From the NCBI GenBank assembly GCA_944325775.1, contig CALVBL010000016.1:1-37337 (forward strand): 37,337 nt of DNA, given 5' to 3'. Under the pieces are notes generated by a model. It had not been told where the DNA came from, ran no database searches, and saw only the letters and a program-made list of their open reading frames with translations. The stretch's first letter is position 1. Each line of letters begins with the position of its first letter. The DNA comes from an uncultured Helicobacter sp. (lineage in GTDB: Bacteria > Campylobacterota > Campylobacteria > Campylobacterales > Helicobacteraceae). The translations under genes and the position numbers were made by a program. Positions 26,168 through 35,240 of the stretch are shown piece by piece.

Positions 26168-26173
26168 TAAAAT
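26168..26173 (+). promoter_or_regulatory. topA: Possible -10 box for topA
   Basis: TAAAAT lies about 50 nt before the topA ATG in A+T-rich DNA shared with the divergent flaB promoter. No convincing -35 is seen, which is common in this phylum. Confidence 0.3.
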
Positions 26174-26224
26174 TCTCATTACAAGGCTTGCTAGAGCCTA
26201 TTTTGATCACGAAAGCGTAGTAAT

Positions 26225-28438
26225 ATGAAAAATCTCATCATCGTAGAATCTCCAGCAAAAGCTCGGACTATCAAAAATTTTCTTGGGAAAGATTATGAAG
26301 TGATTGCTTCAAAAGGGCATATCCGCGACCTTCCTAAATACACACTCGGTATAGAGATAAAAGACAAACATTTTATCCCTGAATATATGGTAGATAAGGA
26401 TCACACAAAAGTCGTCGAAGAGATTCAAAAACTCGCTCAAAAAGCCAAAACCACCTACATCGCTACCGATGAAGATAGAGAGGGTGAGGCGATCGGCTAT
26501 CATATCACGCAGACACTTGGACTACCTAGTGAGAAATTCCCGCGTATTGTGTTTCATGAAATCACCCAAAGTGCGATCCAAAATGCGCTCAAATCCCCGC
26601 GTACCATCGATATGGACAAGGTCAATGCACAACAAGCAAGACGCTTGCTTGATAGAATCGTGGGCTTTAAACTTAGCAATCTCATCTCTTCAAAAATCGC
26701 GCGGGGATTAAGCGCAGGGCGTGTGCAGAGCGCAGCACTCAAGATCGTTGTGGATAGGGAGCGTGAAATCCAAGCGTTTAAAAGCACTACCTACTATCTC
26801 ATCAGCGCGAAATTCCGCTCTGAAAACTCTAGTGATATAGAATCTGAACTCACAAGCTACAATGGCAAGACACTCCAAAAGCTAAGTCTCCAAGATAAAA
26901 AAGAAGTGAGTGCCATGCTAGATTCTCTAAAATCCCAATCCTACATCGTCGCACAAATCAATACCAAGCGCAAAAAAACCAGCACACCACCGCCATTTAT
27001 GACTTCTACACTCCAGCAAAGCGCCTCTACCAAGCTAGGGTTTAACCCCACACGCACGATGAGTATCGCTCAAAGACTCTATGAAGGTGTGCAAACACAT
27101 AGTGGCGTAATGGGAGTCATCACCTATATGAGGACTGATAGCCTAAATATCGCCAAAGAAGCCAGCACCGCTGCAAGATCGCTCTTAGCCAAAATGTATG
27201 GCAAAGAATATGTGCCTGCTAAGCCAAAAGTCTATACCACCAAATCCAAAGCCGCCCAAGAAGCACACGAAGCGATCCGTCCCACAAATCTTGACTTCAC
27301 TCCAGAAATCGCTAAAGCCTATCTCAAGCCCGATGAACAAAAGCTCTATAAGCTTATCTATGAGCGATTTTTAGCCTCCCAAAGCAGCGATGCGGAGTTT
27401 GAGCTCCAAAACATCATCTTTGAATCTAGCGGCAAGATACCAGCGCAGTTTAAAGCAAATGGCAGGAAGCTTGTGTTTGATGGATTCTATAAAATCACGG
27501 GCTATGAGGAGAGCGACACACTCCTGCCAGCACTGCAAGAGCAAAAACCCGCTAGACTCACAGATCTGCAAAGCCACCAAAAACATACAGAGCCACCCGC
27601 ACGATATTCTGAAGCAAGTCTCATCAAAACCCTAGAATCTCTAGGCATAGGCAGACCAAGCACCTATGCACCCACCATTGCGCTATTGTGCAGTCGTGAT
27701 TATCTCAAAAGCGAGAAAAAGACCCTGATCCCACAAGAAAATGCGTTCAAAGTTACCCAGATGCTTGAAGAGGCGTTTAATGAAATCGTCGATAGCTCTT
27801 TTAGCGCGTCTTTGGAAGATAAGCTAGATTCTATCGCGCAGCAAAAGGCGGATTGGAATGCGGTGCTATGGGAGTTTTATGAGCCATTTATGCAAAAAAT
27901 CGAAGAAGGCAAGCAAAATATCGCCAGCCAAAAAATCGCTATCCCCACCGGCGAAATCTGCCCCAAATGTGGCAAAGAGCTAGTAAAACGCAATGGCAAG
28001 TTTGGTGAGTTTATCGCGTGTAGCGGGTATCCAAAGTGCAAATACATCAAGCCCGATGCAAACACTCAAGCCGAGCTTAGCAATGAAGTGTGTGAAAAAT
28101 GCGGCAAACCTATGGTCAAAAAATTTGGCAGAAATGGTGAGTTTATCGCGTGTAGCGGGTATCCAGAATGCAAAAACACCAAATCTCTCAAAAGCAAACC
28201 CCAAGAAAAGCTAGAAGTCCCATGCCCAGAGTGTGGTGGCGATGTACTCAAGCGATTTAGCAGACGCGGGGCGTTTTATGGTTGTGGGAATTACCCCAAA
28301 TGCACCTTTATCTCCAAATATCCGCTTGTCTCTACCAAGTGCCCCAAATGTGGCGGAACAATGTGTGAGCGTGAGCTACGCAAAAAGCACATCTATGAAT
28401 GCCTCAAATGCAAAGAAAAAATCGAGCAAGAGGCATAA
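26225..28438 (+). CDS. topA: DNA topoisomerase I (type IA)
   Basis: TopA relaxes negative supercoils. The 737-aa protein has the TOPRIM domain (IIVESPAKA; acidic TDEDREGEA at 81-89) and the catalytic Tyr301 in GVITYMRTDS. From residue 579 onward come four Cys4 zinc-ribbon repeats, the first three ending in GYPKC, GYPEC and NYPKC. Zinc repeats 1 and 2 share an identical 31-bp DNA stretch (28003-28033 and 28135-28165), so they probably arose by duplication or gene conversion. It is divergent from flaB, and its stop is immediately followed by the yejB GTG. Confidence 0.97.
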   Translation: MKNLIIVESPAKARTIKNFLGKDYEVIASKGHIRDLPKYTLGIEIKDKHFIPEYMVDKDHTKVVEEIQKLAQKAKTTYIATDEDREGEAIGYHITQTLGLPSEKFPRIVFHEITQSAIQNALKSPRTIDMDKVNAQQARRLLDRIVGFKLSNLISSKIARGLSAGRVQSAALKIVVDREREIQAFKSTTYYLISAKFRSENSSDIESELTSYNGKTLQKLSLQDKKEVSAMLDSLKSQSYIVAQINTKRKKTSTPPPFMTSTLQQSASTKLGFNPTRTMSIAQRLYEGVQTHSGVMGVITYMRTDSLNIAKEASTAARSLLAKMYGKEYVPAKPKVYTTKSKAAQEAHEAIRPTNLDFTPEIAKAYLKPDEQKLYKLIYERFLASQSSDAEFELQNIIFESSGKIPAQFKANGRKLVFDGFYKITGYEESDTLLPALQEQKPARLTDLQSHQKHTEPPARYSEASLIKTLESLGIGRPSTYAPTIALLCSRDYLKSEKKTLIPQENAFKVTQMLEEAFNEIVDSSFSASLEDKLDSIAQQKADWNAVLWEFYEPFMQKIEEGKQNIASQKIAIPTGEICPKCGKELVKRNGKFGEFIACSGYPKCKYIKPDANTQAELSNEVCEKCGKPMVKKFGRNGEFIACSGYPECKNTKSLKSKPQEKLEVPCPECGGDVLKRFSRRGAFYGCGNYPKCTFISKYPLVSTKCPKCGGTMCERELRKKHIYECLKCKEKIEQEA

Positions 28439-29488
28439 GTGCTTGCCTACATCTCTAAGCGCCTTTTGCTCCTTATCCCCACACTTTTTGGGATTTTGAC
28501 ACTCAATTTCTTACTGATCCAAATCGCGCCCGGAGGTCCGGTAGAGCGCACCATAGCCCAGATCGAAAATCTAAACAAACCTACAGAATCCACCATAGCC
28601 CAAAAAAATTTTTATAAAGGTGCAGTGGGGTTAGACCCCGATCTTATCGATCATATCAATAAGCTCTATGGCTTTGACAAGCCCCTGCTAGAGCGGTATT
28701 TGATAATGCTAAAAAATTATTTGTGCTTTGATTTTGGTGAGAGCTTTTATCGGCAGAGCAAAGTGCTAGATATCATCATAGAAAAGCTGCCTGTGAGCAT
28801 TTCGCTAGGTGTGTTTAGCACGCTTATCATCTATCTCGTGAGTATCCCGCTAGGCATTGCCAAGGCTAGGAGACATGGTAGTAGCTTTGATATGGCAAGT
28901 AGCTTTGTTATCATCGTGGCAAACGCGATCCCCTCATTTTTGTTTGCGATTTTTCTCATTGTGCTTTTTGCGGGGGGGAGTTATTTTGATATTTTCCCTC
29001 TGCGCGGGCTTGTGAGTGAAAATTTCTCCACGCTTAGCCCATTTGATAAGCTCAAAGACTATCTGTGGCATTTGGTGTTGCCAGTGCTTTGTATCTCTAT
29101 CGGAGGTTTTGCCACGCTCACAATGCTAACCAAAAACTGCTTTTTAGAAGAGATTCACAAAACCTATGTGCAGACTGCGCGTGTAAAAGGGATAAGTGAG
29201 GGCAAGATTCTCTATGGACATATTTTTCGCAATGCTATGCTGCTTATTGTGAGTGGCTTTCCGGTGGTGTTTGTGAGTATGTTTTTTAGCGGTAGTCTGC
29301 TCATAGAGATTATTTTTAGTCTTGATGGGCTTGGGCTTTTGGGCTATGAGAGCGTAGTCAATCGCGACTATCCCGTGATTTTTGGCACACTATATATTTT
29401 TACATTTTTGGCACTCATCGTGGGGATTGTGAGTGATGTGCTCTATATGTTTATCGATCCACGCATACATTTTGACAAAAAGGTGTAA
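28439..29488 (+). CDS. yejB: ABC transporter permease, YejB family
   Basis: The 349-aa inner-membrane protein has the DppB/OppB layout: TM1 at residues 9-28 (LLLIPTLFGILTLNFLLIQI), the YejB-specific IAPGGPVERTIAQIE and GFDKPLLERY, and the cytoplasmic loop FRNAMLLIVSGFP. It matches E. coli YejB closely along its length. The start is GTG directly after the topA TAA with no gap; AAGAGG inside topA can serve as ribosome binding site. It would pair with YejE and, at a distance, with YejA at 19531. Confidence 0.93.
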   Translation: MLAYISKRLLLLIPTLFGILTLNFLLIQIAPGGPVERTIAQIENLNKPTESTIAQKNFYKGAVGLDPDLIDHINKLYGFDKPLLERYLIMLKNYLCFDFGESFYRQSKVLDIIIEKLPVSISLGVFSTLIIYLVSIPLGIAKARRHGSSFDMASSFVIIVANAIPSFLFAIFLIVLFAGGSYFDIFPLRGLVSENFSTLSPFDKLKDYLWHLVLPVLCISIGGFATLTMLTKNCFLEEIHKTYVQTARVKGISEGKILYGHIFRNAMLLIVSGFPVVFVSMFFSGSLLIEIIFSLDGLGLLGYESVVNRDYPVIFGTLYIFTFLALIVGIVSDVLYMFIDPRIHFDKKV

Positions 29489-29489
29489 T

Positions 29490-30506
29490 ATGGACTTTAG
29501 GGCTATATATCGGGGCTTTAGAGCAAATAAACGGGCATATGTGAGTCTGTGGATTTTTGGTATTTTGGTAGTGCTAAGCCTCTGTGCGCCATTTATCGCT
29601 AATCAAAAGCCGCTTTTTATCTATCACAATGGCACGGCGTATTTCCCAGTATTGGTGGATTATCCAGAGAAGACATTTGGCGGGGATTTTGAGAGTTTTA
29701 CGGACTATTTGGATCCCTATGTAAGCGATGTGCTACTTAGAGATAGCTTTGTGTTGCGCACATTCGTGCCTTATAGCGATGATAGTATCTTGTTTGACTT
29801 ACACGCGCCCTCACCCACGCCACCGGATTCTAGGCATTGGCTAGGCACAGATGATAAGGGCAGAGATGTGCTCTCAAGAATGCTCTATGGGCTTCGCACT
29901 TCGCTGGCTTTTGGGTTTGTATTAAGTTTGTGTGTGCTACTCATAGGCATGAGTGTGGGGGCACTGCAGGGATATTATGGCGGTGGGATCGATCTTTTTG
30001 GGCAGCGACTTATCGAGATATGGAATTCCATTCCCGTACTCTTCGTGATCATTATCGTGGCAAACACCATCGCACCAAGTTTTTGGTGGATTTTGGCGAT
30101 CGTGCTAACGTTTTCATGGATCGGGCTCGCAGGCGTGGTGCGCGCAGAAGTACTCAAAGTGCGCAATCTTGAGTTCATCAAAGCCGCCAAAGTGCTTGGG
30201 TTTAGCGATTGGTATATCATTATGCGCCATATTTTGCCAAATGCAATGGTGGCGACCATCACCTATCTGCCCTTTATCATGGCAAGCGGGATCATCACGC
30301 TTGGAAGCTTAGATTTTTTGGGTTTTGGGACACAGGAGGCAAGTCTAGGTGAATTACTTGCACAAGGCAAAAACAACCTCACATCGCCACATCTTGGCAT
30401 TAGCTCGTTTGTGATTGTTTCCGTACTGCTTTCTGTACTGGTGTTTATCGGTGAAGGGCTACGTGATGCGCTCGATCCAAAGGGCAAAGTGAAAGCACAG
30501 ATCTAA
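29490..30506 (+). CDS. yejE: ABC transporter permease, YejE family
   Basis: The second permease is 338 aa from ATG 29490, one nt after the yejB stop; a longer frame from 29433 would overlap yejB and adds a non-family N-terminus. It has TM1 near residues 18-38, the YejE-type periplasmic segment (NQKPLFIYHNGTAYFPVL, then the GTDDKGRDVLSRML motif of DppC-type permeases) and the ABC docking loop VLGFSDWYIIMRHILPNA. No ATPase gene follows, so a YejF-like protein must be encoded elsewhere. Confidence 0.93.
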   Translation: MDFRAIYRGFRANKRAYVSLWIFGILVVLSLCAPFIANQKPLFIYHNGTAYFPVLVDYPEKTFGGDFESFTDYLDPYVSDVLLRDSFVLRTFVPYSDDSILFDLHAPSPTPPDSRHWLGTDDKGRDVLSRMLYGLRTSLAFGFVLSLCVLLIGMSVGALQGYYGGGIDLFGQRLIEIWNSIPVLFVIIIVANTIAPSFWWILAIVLTFSWIGLAGVVRAEVLKVRNLEFIKAAKVLGFSDWYIIMRHILPNAMVATITYLPFIMASGIITLGSLDFLGFGTQEASLGELLAQGKNNLTSPHLGISSFVIVSVLLSVLVFIGEGLRDALDPKGKVKAQI

Positions 30507-30848
30507 ATACAGCTCTTGCATGGACAATGTAGAATCTAAGCCCACTAGCGATATTACAGAATCTAAGGCAATAGATTTGGGGGTAATGTATGCGCACTAA
30601 GATTTAAGAATGGTGGAGTAAAGAGGGGATTGGCTCGTCATAGATGGTTTAATGTAGCGGGTGGGTTTGTAGAATCTGTGTCATTACTAGGGGGTGTCGA
30701 TGAGGCGACGACATTAAAACGCACTTTAGATTCTAAAAATCACTGTATGAATGCGTAAGCGGAGTGAGCGGAGATTCACTCCATGAGCGATACACAAGCT
30801 TGCGTCACACAAGCTTGCATTAAAATTCAAAGCATCGCTCCCGCAGGA
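30507..30848. other. 342-bp intergenic region with an unstarted open frame and a structured repeat element
   Basis: A 63-codon plus-strand frame without ATG (30567-30758) encodes a basic peptide (GNVCALRFKNGGVKRGLARH onward). It has no recognised family and may be a remnant. AGATTCT/AGAATCT words lie at 30531, 30558 and further on. The last part (30761-30840) folds well: GGAGTGA/TCACTCC, then GAGCGAT/ATCGCTC enclosing a CAAGCTTG pair. Since yejE and yceI converge here, the element may terminate both transcripts. Confidence 0.4.
30785..30840. repeat. Nested hairpin with direct repeat ACACAAGCTTGC
   Basis: ACACAAGCTTGC occurs at 30792-30803 and 30807-30818; the self-complementary CAAGCTTG cores pair as an 8-bp stem with a 7-nt loop. 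GAGCGAT (30785-30791) and ATCGCTC (30834-30840) form an outer 7-bp stem. A convergent-gene terminator is the likely role. Confidence 0.5.
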
Positions 30849-31406
30849 TTATTGCACGATAGGCGCCTCAAAAGAAATAGTAACTTGTGACCAAGTGATG
30901 CCCTCATGCAAATCATATACGGCTTTTTGGAGATTTGCTCTAGCTTCATCGAGCTTAAACTCACTCAAATCAAGCACGCCACTTGCTTTGAGCACACCAT
31001 TAGCGATTTTATATTCCATAGGCACTTTGTTGGTCTTGCCATTCATCTTGACAGAAGCGAGAATTGTGCCTTGGTCTTTACCCTCTAGGACATCACGAAG
31101 TATGACTTTGATCTCTTTTGTGCTAAATTTTGAAAAGAAAAAATCGCGCAAATTTGCGTTTTTTACATCATCATTGAGATTGACTTTCATCGGATCGATG
31201 CTAGCGCTTGCCCCCTCAAGTGTGGAAGCGATAGAATCGCGCTTTTTGCCAAACTTAAAGTCTATATTCTTAAAAGTCCCGCTCACAGCGACTTTTGATG
31301 GAGTCTTATACGCAGTCCATACGACACTGACTTTATTTGTATCGATACTTGTGGCATTAAGCCCCACCGCGCTCAATACACCCAAAATGAGTAGTTTTAG
31401 TTTCAT
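30849..31406 (-). CDS. YceI-family periplasmic protein
   Basis: The 185-aa ORF has a signal peptide (residues 1-18, ending GLNA) and a YceI lipocalin-like barrel: VVWTAYKTPSKVAVSGTFKN at the start and the LDLSEFKLDEARANLQ strand near the end. YceI proteins bind amphiphilic or isoprenoid-like ligands; the H. pylori homologue I recall is HP1286, reported to hold a fatty amide. The ligand here is unknown. It is divergent from the thioredoxin-like gene, sharing a 162-bp region with a 14-bp palindrome. Confidence 0.9.
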   Translation of the reverse strand: MKLKLLILGVLSAVGLNATSIDTNKVSVVWTAYKTPSKVAVSGTFKNIDFKFGKKRDSIASTLEGASASIDPMKVNLNDDVKNANLRDFFFSKFSTKEIKVILRDVLEGKDQGTILASVKMNGKTNKVPMEYKIANGVLKASGVLDLSEFKLDEARANLQKAVYDLHEGITWSQVTISFEAPIVQ

Positions 31407-31511
31407 CTTAAATCCTTTGTGGTGAAATCACACATGCGTGTGTGGGACGCATTATAAACTAAATAAGGCAATCACACACAAAATACTTCTTAAAATTTTG
31501 GTACAAATGTA

Positions 31512-31525
31512 ACTAAATATTTAGT
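31512..31525. promoter_or_regulatory. Perfect 14-bp palindrome between divergent yceI and thioredoxin-like genes
   Basis: ACTAAATATTTAGT is an exact palindrome, followed by TATAAAGAT (31527-31535), a possible -10 box for the thioredoxin-like gene. Its placement would let one regulator control that promoter and perhaps yceI. The regulator is unknown. Confidence 0.4.
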
Positions 31526-31568
31526 CTATAAAGATACCCTTTGTGAATCTCAACACAAAGGATACATC

Positions 31569-31883
31569 ATGCTGCATCACATCAACACACAACAATACCT
31601 AGAAAACATCAAAAACGGCTCTAGTGTCGTGATACTTGGGGCTTCTTGGTGTCCAGACTGCCGCAGGATCGAGCCAATCCTTGATGTTTTGGCTAAAGAA
31701 TACGAAGGCAAGGTGGAGTTTTATCATATCCCTATAGATTCAGAAGGTGCGCTCAAGGACACACTTGGCGTACGTGCTATCCCCACACTGATCGGATACA
31801 AAAACGGCGAGGAAGTCGGTGAGCGCCTCATCGAGCCAGATTCTAAACCGGTGATAGAAACTCTTGTGAAGCAGACACTATAA
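31569..31883 (+). CDS. Thioredoxin-family protein, cytoplasmic
   Basis: The 104-aa protein has the redox motif WCPDC at residues 27-31 and a cis-Pro in AIPTLIGYKNGE. CPDC differs from the classical CGPC, so its redox potential and partners may differ from housekeeping thioredoxin. There is no signal peptide. Roles in peroxiredoxin reduction or general disulfide reduction are inferred. It is followed by the patatin-like gene after 23 nt. Confidence 0.9.
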   Translation: MLHHINTQQYLENIKNGSSVVILGASWCPDCRRIEPILDVLAKEYEGKVEFYHIPIDSEGALKDTLGVRAIPTLIGYKNGEEVGERLIEPDSKPVIETLVKQTL

Positions 31884-31906
31884 CTTCCACAAATCCAAAT
31901 CACCCT

Positions 31907-33082
31907 ATGAAATGCGCGATCGTCCTAGGGGGTGGTGGCTCTAAGGGGGCATATCAAATCGGTGCTTGGCGGGCGTTGCGTGAGCTTGGCATAGATTATG
32001 AGATCATCACAGGCACAAGTATCGGAGCGTGTAATGGCGCACTGATGGTGCAGGGAGACTATGATCGCGCGCTGGAGCTATGGCAGAGTATAGACATCGA
32101 TCAAGTTGTGCTCAATGGTCTGAATCTACGCACAGATCTCACCTACTATATGGAGCACAGCAACAAACTACTAGATTTTTTCAAAACCTACACAAACAAC
32201 AAAGGCATGGATACCACGCCTTTTGCGAATCTCTTAAAACGTTTTATTGATAGAGATCGGTTTTTTGCCTCATCGGTAGATTATGGGCTAGTAAGTGTGA
32301 AATTTCCCTCGATGCAGCCCACACTAAAATGCAAAGATTCTATCCCTAAGGCACAGCTGCAAGATTGGATTATGGCGTCTTGTTCGTGCTTCCCAGCGTT
32401 TCCTATCTATGAGATTGAAGGTGAGGGCTACATCGATGGTGGGTATTATGACAATCTACCTATTTCGCTCGCCTTTAGTCTAGGTGCGCAGGAGATCATC
32501 GCCATTGCGCTCAATCCCAAACCCCACGCTTACACAAACCACCCATTTGTGCGCTGTATCCAGCCTAGGGAGCGCTTGGGTGGTATGCTGGATTTTGATA
32601 GCGATATGATCCGCACACATATCCAGCTTGGGTATCTAGATACGCTCAAAAACTTTGGGCGCGTGATAGGGCAGGATTTTAGCTTTACTGCGCAGGATTT
32701 GCGACCATATAGTGAGGCGTTTGGGTGCGCACTCGCGCAGATTCTCTATAATGAGCTAAACGCTCACATGCCACAGATCCTTGATAGACTACTCACACCC
32801 ACACCCGTGTATCAGCGGATACTAGAGCTTTTGGACGCACATGAGAGCCACACCATTACCCTAGCACTTATAGAATCCCAAATGCGCCTCCATCGCTACG
32901 ATCCGCTGACAATCTATCATCTCACAGAGATTCTGCCCGCACTCACCGATAAGAGCAAGGCATATCTGCACACACGAGGTATACCAAAAGATATGATAAA
33001 CACACTTGCAAATATAGATTCACTTGATGATGAGGCGTTGCTCGCCCTTGTGTTTTGCGCACTCTCACGCACCTTTGTGTAA
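31907..33082 (+). CDS. Patatin-like phospholipase
   Basis: The 391-aa protein has the patatin domain: oxyanion hole GGGGSKG at residues 8-14, nucleophile Ser38 in GTSIG, and catalytic Asp177 in DGG. This Ser-Asp dyad hydrolyses acyl esters of phospholipids. The C-terminal 180 residues are helical and lack a recognised domain. No signal peptide or membrane segment is seen, so it probably acts in the cytoplasm or at the inner membrane. It converges on the helicase gene. Confidence 0.9.
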   Translation: MKCAIVLGGGGSKGAYQIGAWRALRELGIDYEIITGTSIGACNGALMVQGDYDRALELWQSIDIDQVVLNGLNLRTDLTYYMEHSNKLLDFFKTYTNNKGMDTTPFANLLKRFIDRDRFFASSVDYGLVSVKFPSMQPTLKCKDSIPKAQLQDWIMASCSCFPAFPIYEIEGEGYIDGGYYDNLPISLAFSLGAQEIIAIALNPKPHAYTNHPFVRCIQPRERLGGMLDFDSDMIRTHIQLGYLDTLKNFGRVIGQDFSFTAQDLRPYSEAFGCALAQILYNELNAHMPQILDRLLTPTPVYQRILELLDAHESHTITLALIESQMRLHRYDPLTIYHLTEILPALTDKSKAYLHTRGIPKDMINTLANIDSLDDEALLALVFCALSRTFV

Positions 33083-33119
33083 GGACGCGCTTGGGGGGAT
33101 TAAGGGAGTTTAAGAGCGA

Positions 33120-35240
33120 TCACAGCTTTTGCACGAAGCTTTGCAATATCACGCGCTCATTACCACCAAAGTTTATTTTCAACGCGACTTGCCCACCACT
33201 ATCGCGCACTTCGCACACACGCCCAGTGCCAAAAACCTTGTGCAGCACCATATCATTGACTTTGATCTCGCCACTCTGGGCTTGCTCGTCATCTTGTGTA
33301 ATGTCTGCCGTGCGCATGGTATTTTGGCTTCCAGATTCTACTAAAAATCTCGATGGACGCAAAAATCGCCGTTTCCCATGGACAAACCTACTCTCCACAT
33401 TGCACAGATAGAGCTTGTGCCGCGCTCTTGTAAAAGCCACATAGCCTAGCCTGCGCTCTTCTTGTAGCTCATCACCGCTAATTTTCGGTCTCGAGCCAAA
33501 GCTACAAGATTCTGAGGATTTGTAGTAAGAGGGGAACATCTCCTCTTCAAGCCCTATCACAAAGACATTATCAAACTCCAAGCCCTTGGCGCTGTGTATA
33601 CTCATACAGCTCACACACTCCCCGCCCTGCTCATCGCTGCTTGAGCTAAGTGCGATGGTGCTTAAAAAATCCTGCAAGCTCTCATCGGGATTTTGCACCA
33701 CAAAATCACGCAAAACCCCATAAAATTCCTCGATATTAGCGATTCTATCCACAGATTCTAAAGCACTAAATTCCTTGCTAAAATCCAACCATTCTTGCAA
33801 AGATTCTATAAACGCCAGCTTATCAGAATCCACCAGCTCTTTGAGCGTGGCGATTTTGGCGAAAAACTCTTCAAGGGTCTTGGTATTTTTTTGCCCAATA
33901 GCTTGCACACATTCTTGCTTATGCGCGGCAAAAGTCGCTGCGATACTCATTTGTTTGGATCTGGCTAGAGATTCTAAGCTCTCTTGGGTTTTTTTGCCAA
34001 TCCCACGGCGAGGCTTATTGATAATGCGCAAGAGCGAATAGTCATCATCGACATTATGCACAAAACGCAAATAACTAAGCAGATCCTTAACCTCTGCGCG
34101 CTCATAAAAACGCATAGCCCCGATGATTTTATAGGGGATCTTGGCTTTGTTAAACGCCTCTTCAATACCACGCGAAAGGGCATTTAGCCTAAAGAGCACG
34201 GCAAAATCCTGCGCTCTCTTGCCTTTAGAGAGTTCTTTAGCAATAATCGTAGCGATCGTGCTGCCCTCGCTAGACTCATCACAAGAATGCAAGATCTCCA
34301 CTTCCTCGCCATTTGTTTGCGTGCTCTGGAGATTTTTACCCAGACGACGCGTGTTGTGCGCTATGAGGGCATTGGCTACTTGCAAGATCTCTGGCGTGGA
34401 GCGATAATTTTGCTCAAGCTTGATGAGTGTGGCATTGCTAAATTGCTGCTGAAAATTAAGAATATTATTGATATCCGCGCCACGCCAACCATAAATACTC
34501 TGATCATCATCGCCCACCACGCAGAGATTACTATGCTCACGTGTGAGGTAGGAGAGGAGCCTGTATTGAATCTCATTGGTATCTTGGTATTCATCGACCA
34601 TAATGTATAAATAGCGCTCGCTTGTCTCCTTGCACAGAGCATCGTCTCTATCGAGAATCTCACAAGTGAGGTAGAGTAGATCATCAAAATCAAGCATATT
34701 TTTGGTGCGTAAAAACTCATCATACGCGACATACACACGATGCAGGACTTTATATTCTGGTGTGTGGGCGTGTGCGGCGGCAGATTCTGGGCTTAGGGAG
34801 GCGTTTTTGCAACTGCTGATATAGCCTAGAATCTTTTGGGGTGTGAGATTGGGAGCGAGCTTTTTGACAATGCGCTTGCAATCATCTGAATCTAAAAGCG
34901 TGAAGTTCGCATCACGTCCCAAACGATGTATATGAAAGCGCAAAAATAGCAAGCCGAATTTATGAAATGTGCAGAGCAAGGGCGGGGCTTGCGTGGTGGA
35001 TTCTAAAAGTGCCGTTGCGCGCTCACGCATTTCTGCAGCAGCTTTGTTGGTAAAAGTGAGGGTGAGGGTGTGCTGGGCTGGTATACCGATCTCTTCGATG
35101 AGATAGGCTAGGCGCGTGGTGAGGGTTTTGGTCTTGCCACTACCTGCCCCTGCGAGAATGAGCAGTGCGCCATCGGTATGCTCTACCGCCTGACGCTGCT
35201 GGAGATTGAGAGATTCAAGGCTTTGGATGAGCTTGCTCAT
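33120..35240 (-). CDS. UvrD/PcrA/Rep-type superfamily 1 DNA helicase
   Basis: The 706-aa 3'-5' helicase has motif I GAGSGKT at residues 31-37, motif II VDEYQDTN, QNYRSTPEIL and VAFTRARHKLYLC (motif VI). A C-terminal Tudor-like segment (KVNDMVLHKVFGTGRV) is typical of UvrD/PcrA and contacts RNA polymerase in other bacteria. It works in nucleotide excision and mismatch-type repair and in removing recombination proteins. It overlaps argD by 4 nt (ATGA), implying coupling. I do not assign UvrD versus Rep from sequence alone. Confidence 0.94.
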   Translation of the reverse strand: MSKLIQSLESLNLQQRQAVEHTDGALLILAGAGSGKTKTLTTRLAYLIEEIGIPAQHTLTLTFTNKAAAEMRERATALLESTTQAPPLLCTFHKFGLLFLRFHIHRLGRDANFTLLDSDDCKRIVKKLAPNLTPQKILGYISSCKNASLSPESAAAHAHTPEYKVLHRVYVAYDEFLRTKNMLDFDDLLYLTCEILDRDDALCKETSERYLYIMVDEYQDTNEIQYRLLSYLTREHSNLCVVGDDDQSIYGWRGADINNILNFQQQFSNATLIKLEQNYRSTPEILQVANALIAHNTRRLGKNLQSTQTNGEEVEILHSCDESSEGSTIATIIAKELSKGKRAQDFAVLFRLNALSRGIEEAFNKAKIPYKIIGAMRFYERAEVKDLLSYLRFVHNVDDDYSLLRIINKPRRGIGKKTQESLESLARSKQMSIAATFAAHKQECVQAIGQKNTKTLEEFFAKIATLKELVDSDKLAFIESLQEWLDFSKEFSALESVDRIANIEEFYGVLRDFVVQNPDESLQDFLSTIALSSSSDEQGGECVSCMSIHSAKGLEFDNVFVIGLEEEMFPSYYKSSESCSFGSRPKISGDELQEERRLGYVAFTRARHKLYLCNVESRFVHGKRRFLRPSRFLVESGSQNTMRTADITQDDEQAQSGEIKVNDMVLHKVFGTGRVCEVRDSGGQVALKINFGGNERVILQSFVQKL

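Noticed and set aside
30785..30840. CRISPR-like repeat array
   Set aside because: There are only two 12-bp copies separated by 3 nt, with no spacers and no cas genes nearby.
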